This document shows, piece by piece, positions 8,436-16,157 of a DNA stretch of 64,000 nucleotides. Source of the stretch: DASSWB01 sp035705495 (GTDB lineage: Bacteria > Bacteroidota > Bacteroidia > Flavobacteriales > Flavobacteriaceae); NCBI GenBank assembly GCA_035705495.1, contig DASSWB010000026.1, positions 1 through 64,000 of the forward strand, written 5' to 3'. Position 1 is the stretch's first letter. Each line of letters opens with the position of its first letter. A program made the translations under genes and the position numbers. Below the pieces are notes generated by a model. The model did not search any database. It worked only from the letters and a program-made list of their open reading frames with translations, and was not told where the DNA came from.

Positions 8436-9998
8436 ATGGACATAATATTAATGGTGGTTATTGGCGTTGTTTGCCTGGGAGCGGGATTTGGTATTGCGAA
8501 GATGTTGGAGAGAAACAACGCTTCCCGAATCGTAAAAGGCGCAAAAAAATCGGCAGCTTCAATATTGAAAGAAGCTAGAAATGAAGCCGAGAGTATAAAA
8601 AAGGATAAAATCCTTCAGGCTAAAGAAAAATTCCTCGAATTAAAATCCGAATACGAAAAGGTCATTTTAGGTCGGGATAAAAAAATTGCTGAAGCAGAAA
8701 AACGAATTAAAGATAAAGAATCCCAAGTTTCCAGTGAATTGGCGAAGAACAAGAACCTGAATAGGGATCTGGAAGAAAAAATACAAGATTACGATACCCG
8801 AAACGAATTCTTGGGGAAAAAACAACAAGAAATTGAAAAACTGCACAATTCAAAAGTGCAACAACTGGAAGTCATTTCCGGACTTTCGGCCGAAGATGCC
8901 AAATCCCAATTGATTGAATCTTTAAAAGAAGTAGCCAAGAGCGATGCAATGGCTTTGATTCAAAATACAATTGAAGAAGCAAAATTAACCGCACAGCAGG
9001 AAGCCAAGAAAATTGTTGTAAATACGATTCAAAGAATAGGTACCGAGGAAGCGATTGATAATTGCGTTTCGGTATTTAACTTGGAAAGTGACGATGTGAA
9101 AGGAAGAATTATTGGAAGGGAAGGACGTAATATCAGAGCTATTGAAGCCGCAACTGGTGTTGAAATTATCGTTGACGATACCCCTGAAGCAATCATTCTT
9201 TCTTGCTTTGATTCCGTTCGTAGAGAAGTCGCAAGATTGTCCTTGCACAAATTGGTAACCGACGGAAGAATTCACCCGGCACGTATCGAAGAGGTTGTAA
9301 AAAAGACAAGAAAACAAATTGACGAAGAGATTATTGAAGTCGGAAAACGAACGGTAATCGATTTAGGAATTCACGGATTGCATCCAGAATTGATTAAAAT
9401 TGTTGGAAGAATGAAATATCGTTCTTCTTACGGCCAAAACTTATTACAACATTCACGTGAGGTTGCAAAATTATGTAGCGTAATGGCTTCGGAATTGGGA
9501 TTGAACCCTAAATTGGCAAAACGCGCCGGACTTCTTCATGATATTGGTAAAGTTCCGGATACAGAAACTGAAGTTCCACACGCGATTTTAGGAATGCAAT
9601 GGGCAGAGAAATTTGGGGAAAAGCCGGAAGTTTGTAACGCTATTGGTGCGCATCACGATGAAATTGAAATGACGTCGTTATTATCTCCAATTGTTCAGGT
9701 TTGTGATGCAATAAGTGGAGCAAGACCGGGCGCAAGACGACAAATTGTTGAATCTTACATTCAACGTTTGAAAGATCTTGAAGATATTGCATTTGGTTTC
9801 AGCGGCGTGAAAAAAGCTTATGCTATTCAGGCTGGTCGCGAATTGCGTGTGATTGTTGAAAGTGAAAAAGTTTCCGACGAAAAAGCAGCAAATCTTTCTT
9901 TTGAAATTTCGCAGAAGATTCAAACCGATATGACTTATCCCGGACAAGTGAAAATTACGGTGATTCGGGAAACAAGAGCAGTAAATATTGCTAAATAG
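8436..9998 (+). CDS. rny: Ribonuclease Y
   Basis: This membrane-anchored endoribonuclease starts mRNA decay. The 520 residues show, in order, an N-terminal membrane helix (about 2-22), a long coiled coil (about 30-190), a KH RNA-binding domain (about 210-270, GRIIGREGRNIRAIE) and an HD catalytic domain (HSREVAKL then LLHDIGKVPD, and AHHDEIEM). This is full family length. It lies directly downstream of the 6S-like RNA, 19 bases after the T-run, so some transcripts could read through. A strong hairpin terminator follows at 10031. Confidence 0.96.
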   Translation: MDIILMVVIGVVCLGAGFGIAKMLERNNASRIVKGAKKSAASILKEARNEAESIKKDKILQAKEKFLELKSEYEKVILGRDKKIAEAEKRIKDKESQVSSELAKNKNLNRDLEEKIQDYDTRNEFLGKKQQEIEKLHNSKVQQLEVISGLSAEDAKSQLIESLKEVAKSDAMALIQNTIEEAKLTAQQEAKKIVVNTIQRIGTEEAIDNCVSVFNLESDDVKGRIIGREGRNIRAIEAATGVEIIVDDTPEAIILSCFDSVRREVARLSLHKLVTDGRIHPARIEEVVKKTRKQIDEEIIEVGKRTVIDLGIHGLHPELIKIVGRMKYRSSYGQNLLQHSREVAKLCSVMASELGLNPKLAKRAGLLHDIGKVPDTETEVPHAILGMQWAEKFGEKPEVCNAIGAHHDEIEMTSLLSPIVQVCDAISGARPGARRQIVESYIQRLKDLEDIAFGFSGVKKAYAIQAGRELRVIVESEKVSDEKAANLSFEISQKIQTDMTYPGQVKITVIRETRAVNIAK

Positions 9999-10030
9999 AA
10001 TTGATTTAAATCGATTTTCCAAATATAAAA

Positions 10031-10054
10031 AATCCCGAAGCTGCGGGATTTTTT
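10031..10054 (+). terminator. Terminator after rny
   Basis: A 7-bp stem AATCCCG/CGGGATT (10031-10037 with 10044-10050) closes a 6-nt loop and runs into a T-tract. An A-run precedes it on the other side, so it may also act on transcripts of the minus-strand gene at 10173. Confidence 0.85.
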
Positions 10055-10172
10055 AATCTTTTAAAGGTTCAATTCTCCGGGTACTCGCATCATTTTTTCC
10101 CATTTTTGAATTTGGAATTTGTTTTCTTGGGAAATTTAACCACTTGGTGAATTTACATCAAGGTAATTCATT

Positions 10173-10436
10173 TTATGACAGTGGATCATTCTTCCGTTCA
10201 TCAACTTCTTCACCCGGAAAGGTTTCTTTTACAATATTCAATGCTTCATCATAATGATCTTTATGTGCAAATAATTGAACTTGTCCAGGAAAACCGCCAC
10301 CGAAACCGGCTCTTAATCCAGCTTCGAAATCATTTCTGGTCACAGAATCGATTCCTCTGGTTCTGAAAAGATCTTGAAGTAAATCAACATTGGGTTCAAG
10401 ACCCGTATAAATACGTATGAAATTTGTATTTTCCAT
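10173..10436 (-). CDS. DUF2007 family protein
   Basis: This 87-residue cytoplasmic protein has the shape of the DUF2007 (putative signal-transducing) family: an N-terminal IRIYTGLEPNVDLLQDLFRTRGI, an exposed glycine-rich turn (GFGGGFPG), then QVQLFAHKDHYDEALNIVKE. Members resemble ACT-like folds and often sit alone or next to enzymes. No ligand is known. It stands alone between the rny terminator and pheT, with about 90 bases upstream that may hold its promoter. Confidence 0.8.
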   Translation of the reverse strand: MENTNFIRIYTGLEPNVDLLQDLFRTRGIDSVTRNDFEAGLRAGFGGGFPGQVQLFAHKDHYDEALNIVKETFPGEEVDERKNDPLS

Positions 10437-10528
10437 GATTCTTACTTTTTCTAAAAGTAAAAAATCAAGATCAGAGAACTAAACTAATTAAACAATGTTT
10501 AACTAAAAAACGGTTTGAATGTCTATAA

Positions 10529-12955
10529 TTATCTCAGTTCAGCATTCAGTTGGCTCTCAAACTCATACTGAAGCTTGCCCATAATTTTATCAATCTGTTT
10601 ATCTGTAAGTGTTTTCTCTTGATCTTGTAGCGTAAAACTCACGGCATAACTTTTCTTGCCTTCCGGAAGATTTTTTCCTTGATAAACATCAAAAAGATTC
10701 ACGTTCTTCAAGTATTTCTTCTCCGTTGAGGTTGCAATATTGTAAATTTCTTCAAACTGTACAGAATCATCCAAGAGTAAAGCAAAATCCCTTCTGACGG
10801 CTTGAAATTTTGAAATTGGAACAAATTTATTGCCTACAGATTTGGCAGCTTCAACAACATTGGTCCAATTAAAATCGGCATAAAGAACTTCTTGATTGAT
10901 GTCGAATTTCTTCAAAATGCTCTTTTTTACAACTCCAAATTCCACAAGTTTTAGTTTTCCGGAATTATAAATAATCCCTTCGGCCAACACATCGTTGTTA
11001 ATTGGGGTCGATTTTATATTTCCAATTCCCAATCTCTCCAAAATAACCGTAACGATACCTTTCATATAGAAGAAATCGCTTTTGTAGGTGGAAGCTGTCC
11101 AATTTTCAGCTTTTTTACTTCCCGTAATCAGAAGACTCAAATGTTTATGCTCTTCACGACCTTTTGGAAAGTTATGGTAGGTTTTTCCAAATTCGAAAAA
11201 TTTCAAATCTGATTTTTTTCTATTAATGTTATAACTAATTGCTTCCAATCCCGAAAATAATAGAGATTGTCTTAAAACCGATAAATCCTGACTCAACGGA
11301 TTCAACATTTGAACGTTGTGCTCCTCCTTTAAATCTGCGCTTAAAGAAGCATGTGCGGGTGTGGTAAGGGAATTTGCCATGGTTTCATAAAAACCAAGGG
11401 CCGTCAGTTGGTTCGCAATAATGTTCTGTAACTTGTAATCTTCATATTTTGAAGATATGGCCACGGAAGCATTTATTTTTTCTCCAAATTCTATATTGTT
11501 ATAGCCGTAAACACGTAAAATTTCTTCAATTACATCGGCTTCCCTTTGCACATCCACACGATAAGCAGGAATGGTCAGTCCCATTCCGCTTTCCGTAATA
11601 TTTGTTACTTTAATTTCGAGGGAAGAAAGAATCTCTTGTATTGTATCTTTTTCCAAGAACTGACCAATGAGTTTGTTGACTTTTTCATAAGTTAAAAACA
11701 CTTGGAAATCCTCAATTTTCTTCGGATAAATATCGGTTAAATCACTGGAGACAATTCCTCCTGCAATTTCTTGAATTAAAAGTGTTGCTCTTTTTAGAGC
11801 ATATTCGGTAATGTTCGGATCGATTCCTCTTTCAAATCTAAAAGAAGCATCTGTGCTCAATCCATGTCTTTTCGCGGTTTTTCTGATACTCACCGGATTA
11901 AAATATGCGCTTTCCAGAAAAATACTCTGTGTATTTTTTGTCACGCCGCTTTCCAATCCACCAAAAACTCCCGCGATTGCCAAGGGTTTTTCCGCGTCAC
12001 AAATCATTAAATCCTCGGCACTTAATTTTCTTTCTATTTCATCAAGGGTGGTAAATTTTGTGCCTTCAGGTAGCGTTTTGACAATAATTTTATTACCCGA
12101 AATTTTTGAAGTGTCAAAAGCATGTAAAGGCTGTCCCAATTCGTGAAGTACATAATTGGTTGCATCTACAATGTTGTTTTTTGGGGTTATTCCAATTGCA
12201 CGTAATTTATTTTGAAGCCATTTCGGGGAATCTTTTACTTCGATGTCAGAAATAATCAATCCGCAGTAACGCGGAGCCAGTAAATGGTCTTCAACAGCAA
12301 TGTTTATTTGCTGACTTCTATTTTCTACGTGAAAACTGCTGACAGAGGGTGTGTTAACCGGAACATTTATATTTTGCTCCAACAATCCCGCTCGTAAATC
12401 GCGTGCAACGCCCCAATGACTCATGGCATCTGCACGATTTGGTGTCAATCCTATTTCAAATACTTCGTCATTTTCAACTTCAAAAATTTCAGAAATAGGT
12501 GTTCCGGGAATGGCTTTTTTATCAAGCACCATAATTCCGTCATGACCTTTACCCAATCCTATTTCATCTTCGGCACAAATCATTCCATGACTGTTTTCAC
12601 CTCTTATCTTTCCTTTTTTGATCGTCCAAGCTGTGCCTTTATCATCGTATAAAGTAGTTCCTATTGTCGCAACTGGTACCTTTTGTCCTTGCGCGACATT
12701 TGGTGCACCGCAAACAATTTGAATAGGTTCTTTGGCGCCAATATTAACAGTGGTTAGTTTTAATCTGTCGGCGTTTGGATGCTGTTCGCAAGTTAAAACC
12801 TCACCAACCACAATCCCTTTCATTCCACCTTTTACACTTTCAAAAGAATCGATCCCTTCAACTTCAAGACCTAAATTTGTTAGCAAAGCGCCTGTTTTTT
12901 CTGCTTCCCAGTCAATTTTAATAAAACTCTTTAACCAGTTATAGGATATCTTCAT
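10529..12955 (-). CDS. pheT: Phenylalanine-tRNA ligase beta subunit
   Basis: The 808-residue subunit binds tRNA and, with PheS, charges tRNA-Phe. The start is the ATG at 12955 (MKISYNWLKSFI is typical). Domains in order: B1, tRNA-binding OB fold (about 40-150, with EQHPNADRLKLTTVNIG), B3/B4 editing domain, B5, the catalytic-like core (VRRDFALLL marks the start of the FDX-ACB anticodon domain) and the C-terminal FDX-ACB domain (about 715-808). pheS is not adjacent, a common arrangement in this phylum. A good promoter lies just upstream. Confidence 0.97.
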   Translation of the reverse strand: MKISYNWLKSFIKIDWEAEKTGALLTNLGLEVEGIDSFESVKGGMKGIVVGEVLTCEQHPNADRLKLTTVNIGAKEPIQIVCGAPNVAQGQKVPVATIGTTLYDDKGTAWTIKKGKIRGENSHGMICAEDEIGLGKGHDGIMVLDKKAIPGTPISEIFEVENDEVFEIGLTPNRADAMSHWGVARDLRAGLLEQNINVPVNTPSVSSFHVENRSQQINIAVEDHLLAPRYCGLIISDIEVKDSPKWLQNKLRAIGITPKNNIVDATNYVLHELGQPLHAFDTSKISGNKIIVKTLPEGTKFTTLDEIERKLSAEDLMICDAEKPLAIAGVFGGLESGVTKNTQSIFLESAYFNPVSIRKTAKRHGLSTDASFRFERGIDPNITEYALKRATLLIQEIAGGIVSSDLTDIYPKKIEDFQVFLTYEKVNKLIGQFLEKDTIQEILSSLEIKVTNITESGMGLTIPAYRVDVQREADVIEEILRVYGYNNIEFGEKINASVAISSKYEDYKLQNIIANQLTALGFYETMANSLTTPAHASLSADLKEEHNVQMLNPLSQDLSVLRQSLLFSGLEAISYNINRKKSDLKFFEFGKTYHNFPKGREEHKHLSLLITGSKKAENWTASTYKSDFFYMKGIVTVILERLGIGNIKSTPINNDVLAEGIIYNSGKLKLVEFGVVKKSILKKFDINQEVLYADFNWTNVVEAAKSVGNKFVPISKFQAVRRDFALLLDDSVQFEEIYNIATSTEKKYLKNVNLFDVYQGKNLPEGKKSYAVSFTLQDQEKTLTDKQIDKIMGKLQYEFESQLNAELR

Positions 12956-12975
12956 TTCTTTTGATTTACAATCGG

Positions 12976-13007
12976 CAAAGATAGGTTTTTGCCCAATCTT
13001 CAGCAAA
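12976..13007 (-). promoter_or_regulatory. Promoter for pheT
   Basis: On the minus strand TTTG (13007-13004) and TATCTTTG (12983-12976) are 20 nt apart, a near-perfect Bacteroidota sigma-A promoter. The predicted start of transcription lies about 15 nt before the pheT ATG. Confidence 0.65.
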
Positions 13008-13101
13008 GGGATTTATTTGCTTTTTAAGTTTTAATTATTATTCTCAATAGGGCAAATCCTTTACTGGCTTTGTATTTTTGTGAGTCCAGAAAAGCTTAAA
13101 C

Positions 13102-13755
13102 ATGGCGGAATTACTTCCTCTTTTTCCCTTACAAATTGTTGTATTTCCGCACGAAAAACTGCCTCTACATATTTTTGAAAACCGATATAAAGAGTTGATA
13201 AAAGATTGTGAACTGAACAATTCAAGCTTCGGAATCCCCGCGTATTTAAACGGTTCAATGGAATTTGGTACGGAAATGAAAATTATAAAAGTTGCAAAAA
13301 TCTATGAAAGTGGTGCGGCCGATGTGATTTGTGAAGCTTCCAAGGTTTTTGAAATAAAAGAGTTTTATCTTCAGCAGACAGGAAAACCGTATGCCGGGGG
13401 AATTGTTGAATACCTCGAAAATATCAATGATGGAAAATTTATTCAGCAAGAAAAATTACGTTCGCTCGTTCAGCAATTATATATCTTGCTTGGTGTACCA
13501 CCCATAAATATACCTTCGGAAAAAATTTCGAGTTTTACTTTTCCACATAAAATCGGACTCTCGGTACAGCAAGAATATAACTTGTTGCGAATGACTTCTG
13601 AATCGGAGCGATTGGATTATTTGATTTTACATTTGGAATTTGCCATTCCGCTGGTCAAGGAAATCAATAGAACTCAAGAAGTCATCGAGATGAACGGACA
13701 TTTCAAGAATTTTGATCCATTGGATTTTGGGGATTTTGTATGGGAGAAGAAATAG
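13102..13755 (+). CDS. LON peptidase N-terminal (substrate-binding) domain protein
   Basis: The 217 residues start with the hallmark of the LON substrate-binding domain (PLFPLQIVVFPHEKLPLHIF, then ENRYKELIKDC). There is no ATPase or protease domain, so this is the stand-alone form. Such proteins are widespread; their partners are unclear. A -7-like TATTTTTG sits at 13073-13080, leaving a leader of about 15 nt. It is divergent from pheT and lies upstream of sucC, which has its own promoter. Confidence 0.88.
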   Translation: MAELLPLFPLQIVVFPHEKLPLHIFENRYKELIKDCELNNSSFGIPAYLNGSMEFGTEMKIIKVAKIYESGAADVICEASKVFEIKEFYLQQTGKPYAGGIVEYLENINDGKFIQQEKLRSLVQQLYILLGVPPINIPSEKISSFTFPHKIGLSVQQEYNLLRMTSESERLDYLILHLEFAIPLVKEINRTQEVIEMNGHFKNFDPLDFGDFVWEKK

Positions 13756-13806
13756 AATAATGTTTCTTTTTTCCTTTGGACCCGATTCTTTTGAAGTGAA
13801 AAAATA

Positions 13807-13838
13807 TTGGTAGAATCCTATTACATTTGTTACTTTTG
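13807..13838 (+). promoter_or_regulatory. Promoter for sucC
   Basis: TTG at 13807-13809 and TACTTTTG at 13831-13838 are 21 nt apart, fitting the Bacteroidota consensus. The predicted leader to the ATG at 13872 is about 28 nt. Confidence 0.6.
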
Positions 13839-13871
13839 TAATCCATAAAACTAATTTGAAGAATACCTGAT

Positions 13872-15065
13872 ATGAATTTACACGAATTTCAAGGAAAAGA
13901 AATATTAAACAGTTTTGGAGTGCGTATTCAGCGCGGTATTGTAGCTCAAAACCCTAAAGAGGCTGTAGAAGCTGCAAAAAAATTAACCGAGCAAACCGGA
14001 ACTGGATGGCATGTTATTAAAGCCCAAGTTCATGCAGGTGGCCGCGGAAAAGGTGGTGGTGTGAAACTTGCCAAAAACCTTCAAGAAGTAGAAGATATTG
14101 CTGGACAAATCATCGGAATGAATTTAGTTACCCCGCAAACCAGTGCTGAAGGTAAAAAAGTTCATCAGGTGTTAATTGCTGAGGATGTATATTATCCCGG
14201 TGATAACAAACCCGAAGAATATTACATGTCAGTTCTTTTAAACCGCGGTATTGGTAGAAATATGATCATGTATTCTACGGAAGGCGGAATGGATATTGAA
14301 ACCGTGGCCGAAGAAACTCCACATTTAATTTTTACCGAAGAAATTGATCCTGCAGTAGGATTACTTCCTTTCCAAGCAAGAAGAATTGCTTTCAATCTTG
14401 GTTTAAGCGGAAACGCATTTAAGGAAATGACAAAATTCGTGACGGCACTTTATAAAGCTTACATGGCTTCTGATGCTTCTCTTTTTGAAATCAATCCGGT
14501 TTTGAAAACAAGTGATGACAAAATCATGGCGGTTGATGCGAAGGTTTCTTTAGATGACAATGCACTTTTTCGCCATAAGGATTATGCGGAAATGAGAGAT
14601 ATTCGTGAAGAAAGCCCAGTGGAAGTGGAAGCACGTGAAGTTGGTCTTAATTATGTGGATCTTGATGGAAATGTTGGTTGTATGGTGAACGGTGCCGGAC
14701 TTGCGATGGCAACGATGGATTTGATCAAACAAGCCGGTGGGGAACCTGCAAATTTCCTTGATGTTGGAGGAACGGCTGATGCAAAAAGAGTAGAAGAGGC
14801 TTTCCGTTTGATCTTGAAAGATGAAAATGTAAAAGCTATCTTGGTAAATATTTTCGGTGGAATTGTTCGTTGTGACCGAGTGGCCCAAGGAATTGTAGAT
14901 GCATACAAAAATATGGGAGATACTATTAAAGTTCCTATTATTGTACGTCTTCAAGGAACAAACGCCGATATTGCAAAAGAATTGATTGACAACAGCGGAT
15001 TAGATGTTCAGAGCGCTATTGAATTCCAAGAAGCAGCAGATAAAGTGCAAGCTGTACTTGCATAA
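13872..15065 (+). CDS. sucC: Succinate-CoA ligase (ADP-forming) beta subunit
   Basis: This TCA-cycle enzyme subunit carries the ATP-grasp nucleotide site and pairs with SucD. The 397 residues match the family. It begins MNLHEFQGKEIL, has the ATP-grasp loop HAGGRGKGGGVKLA (about residue 56) and the C-terminal CoA-ligase fold (NGAGLAMATMD, FLDVGGTAD, NIFGGIVRCD). sucD is not in the window; separated sucC and sucD are common in Flavobacteriaceae. It has its own promoter, and a paired repeat follows as a likely terminator. Confidence 0.97.
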   Translation: MNLHEFQGKEILNSFGVRIQRGIVAQNPKEAVEAAKKLTEQTGTGWHVIKAQVHAGGRGKGGGVKLAKNLQEVEDIAGQIIGMNLVTPQTSAEGKKVHQVLIAEDVYYPGDNKPEEYYMSVLLNRGIGRNMIMYSTEGGMDIETVAEETPHLIFTEEIDPAVGLLPFQARRIAFNLGLSGNAFKEMTKFVTALYKAYMASDASLFEINPVLKTSDDKIMAVDAKVSLDDNALFRHKDYAEMRDIREESPVEVEAREVGLNYVDLDGNVGCMVNGAGLAMATMDLIKQAGGEPANFLDVGGTADAKRVEEAFRLILKDENVKAILVNIFGGIVRCDRVAQGIVDAYKNMGDTIKVPIIVRLQGTNADIAKELIDNSGLDVQSAIEFQEAADKVQAVLA

Positions 15066-15071
15066 AAGTAG

Positions 15072-15182
15072 TAGCCCTCACCCCCGCCTCTCCCCAAGGG
15101 AGAGGAGCTAACCAAAATTTTTAGTAAATAAAACTATCCTTTAGAGTTCCCTTCCCTTCGGGAAGGGTTAGGGATGGGCTCC
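15072..15182. repeat. Paired, inverted intergenic hairpin repeats between sucC and cysH
   Basis: Two G/C-rich repeat copies point toward each other. Copy 1 contains the hairpin CCTCTCCC-CAA-GGGAGAGG (15087-15105) preceded by GCCCTCACCCC. Copy 2, on the other strand, contains CCCTTCCC-TTC-GGGAAGGG (15149-15167) followed by TTAGGGATGGGCTC. The C-rich flank and 8-bp stem recur in both, so they are one element inverted. They stand between convergent genes and could end transcription from both sides. Elements with this look are scattered through many bacterial genomes (recalled, not searched). Confidence 0.75.
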
Positions 15183-15185
15183 TTT

Positions 15186-15875
15186 TCACAAATGCAGTCC
15201 ACATTCAGTTTTTGGGTTGTTGTTCCATCTGCCATTTCTGTCTTCTCCTGGAACAGTACAATGCGTGCAGCCTATTGAATTATAGCCTTTGGCAACTAAC
15301 GGATGAAAGGGAAGATTGTGTTTGGCAATATACGTGTCCCGTTCTTCTTTGCTAACATCCAGCAATGGATAAAACTTTAAAATATTTCCTCTTTTTTCAA
15401 AAATATCCAGACTGGATCTGTGATCGCTTTGCCAGCTCATTAATCCAGAAACCCAAAGCGTATAATTTTTTTTCAGTAAGTCCAAAGGCTTTACTTTGTT
15501 TATGCTGCAACAGAAATCCGGATTTTTTCTCCAAGTTTCATCTTGGGTCGTAAAATCGTGTTCTTCTTTTATCGCACTCACCGAAATCACCTCCAAATTA
15601 TATAAATCGGTTAATTTTTCCTTGTATTTCAGGGTTTCATCAAAGTGATAACCCGTGTCAATAAAAAAGACTTTCTGGGATTTGTTATGATCTGAAATTA
15701 ATTTGAGTAAAAAAGCTGAAGTTGCCGCAAACGAACTTGTCAGCATGATTTCTTCAACATCAAAATCTTTGTAAATTTCTTTTATGCGCTGCGTTACAGT
15801 TAACGAGCGATACTTTTTATTCAATTCAGATATTTCTTCTTCAGAAATAATCCTTTTTTCAAACGCTAAATTCAT
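15186..15875 (-). CDS. cysH: Phosphoadenylyl/adenylyl-sulfate reductase
   Basis: This enzyme reduces activated sulfate (PAPS or APS) to sulfite. The 229 residues contain the nucleotide loop TSSFAATSAF (about 46), FIDTGYHFDET (about 71), a CC pair (FCCSINKVKPL), a CxxC (GCTHCTVPGEDR) and the C-terminal ECGLHL with the catalytic cysteine. The CC and CxxC cysteines would hold a 4Fe-4S cluster, which favours APS use, although both substrates occur in this group. No other sulfate-assimilation gene is nearby. Its start overlaps the DUF1456 stop by 4 bases (ATGA). Confidence 0.9.
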   Translation of the reverse strand: MNLAFEKRIISEEEISELNKKYRSLTVTQRIKEIYKDFDVEEIMLTSSFAATSAFLLKLISDHNKSQKVFFIDTGYHFDETLKYKEKLTDLYNLEVISVSAIKEEHDFTTQDETWRKNPDFCCSINKVKPLDLLKKNYTLWVSGLMSWQSDHRSSLDIFEKRGNILKFYPLLDVSKEERDTYIAKHNLPFHPLVAKGYNSIGCTHCTVPGEDRNGRWNNNPKTECGLHL

Positions 15876-16138
15876 TGTTTTTTAGGAAGGGGAGGTTTGT
15901 TTTCTTTTTTGGGCGGCATGGGTCCGCGTAAATGAATAATAAGGCCATTGAGGAAATTCCGCAGTATTTGGTCTCCGCATTCCATATATTTGGGATGATC
16001 TTCACTTCTAAAAAATGCGCCCAACTCGGCCTTGGTCACTTTAAAATCGACTAAAGCACAAATTTTCACAATATCGTCATCACGTAATTTATGTGCGACC
16101 CTTAATTTTTTAAAAATATCATTGTTTGATAATGCCAT
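15872..16138 (-). CDS. DUF1456 (YehS-like) protein, single repeat
   Basis: The 88 residues contain one copy of the DUF1456 unit (NDIFKKLRVAHKLRDDDIV then FFRSEDHPKYMECGDQILRNFLNGLI) and a Pro/Lys tail (PPKKENKPPLPKK). Enterobacterial YehS is recalled as having two tandem units and about 155 residues, so this is the half-length form. Its stop overlaps the cysH start, so translation is coupled. It starts 19 bases after the stop of the DUF349 gene, which makes a possible three-gene operon. Function unknown. Confidence 0.82.
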   Translation of the reverse strand: MALSNNDIFKKLRVAHKLRDDDIVKICALVDFKVTKAELGAFFRSEDHPKYMECGDQILRNFLNGLIIHLRGPMPPKKENKPPLPKKQ

Positions 16139-16157
16139 GGATTCAATTTTACCTGGA

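Noticed and set aside
9999..10172. Possible tRNA or other RNA gene in the gap after rny
   Set aside because: Only the terminator hairpin is visible; no cloverleaf arms or CCA-type end were found.
10175..10366. 63-codon frame antisense to the DUF2007 gene
   Set aside because: Lies inside a recognisable gene and has no supporting signal.
14550..14954. 134-codon frame antisense to sucC
   Set aside because: Lies wholly inside an intact, well-conserved sucC; its translation is low in motifs.
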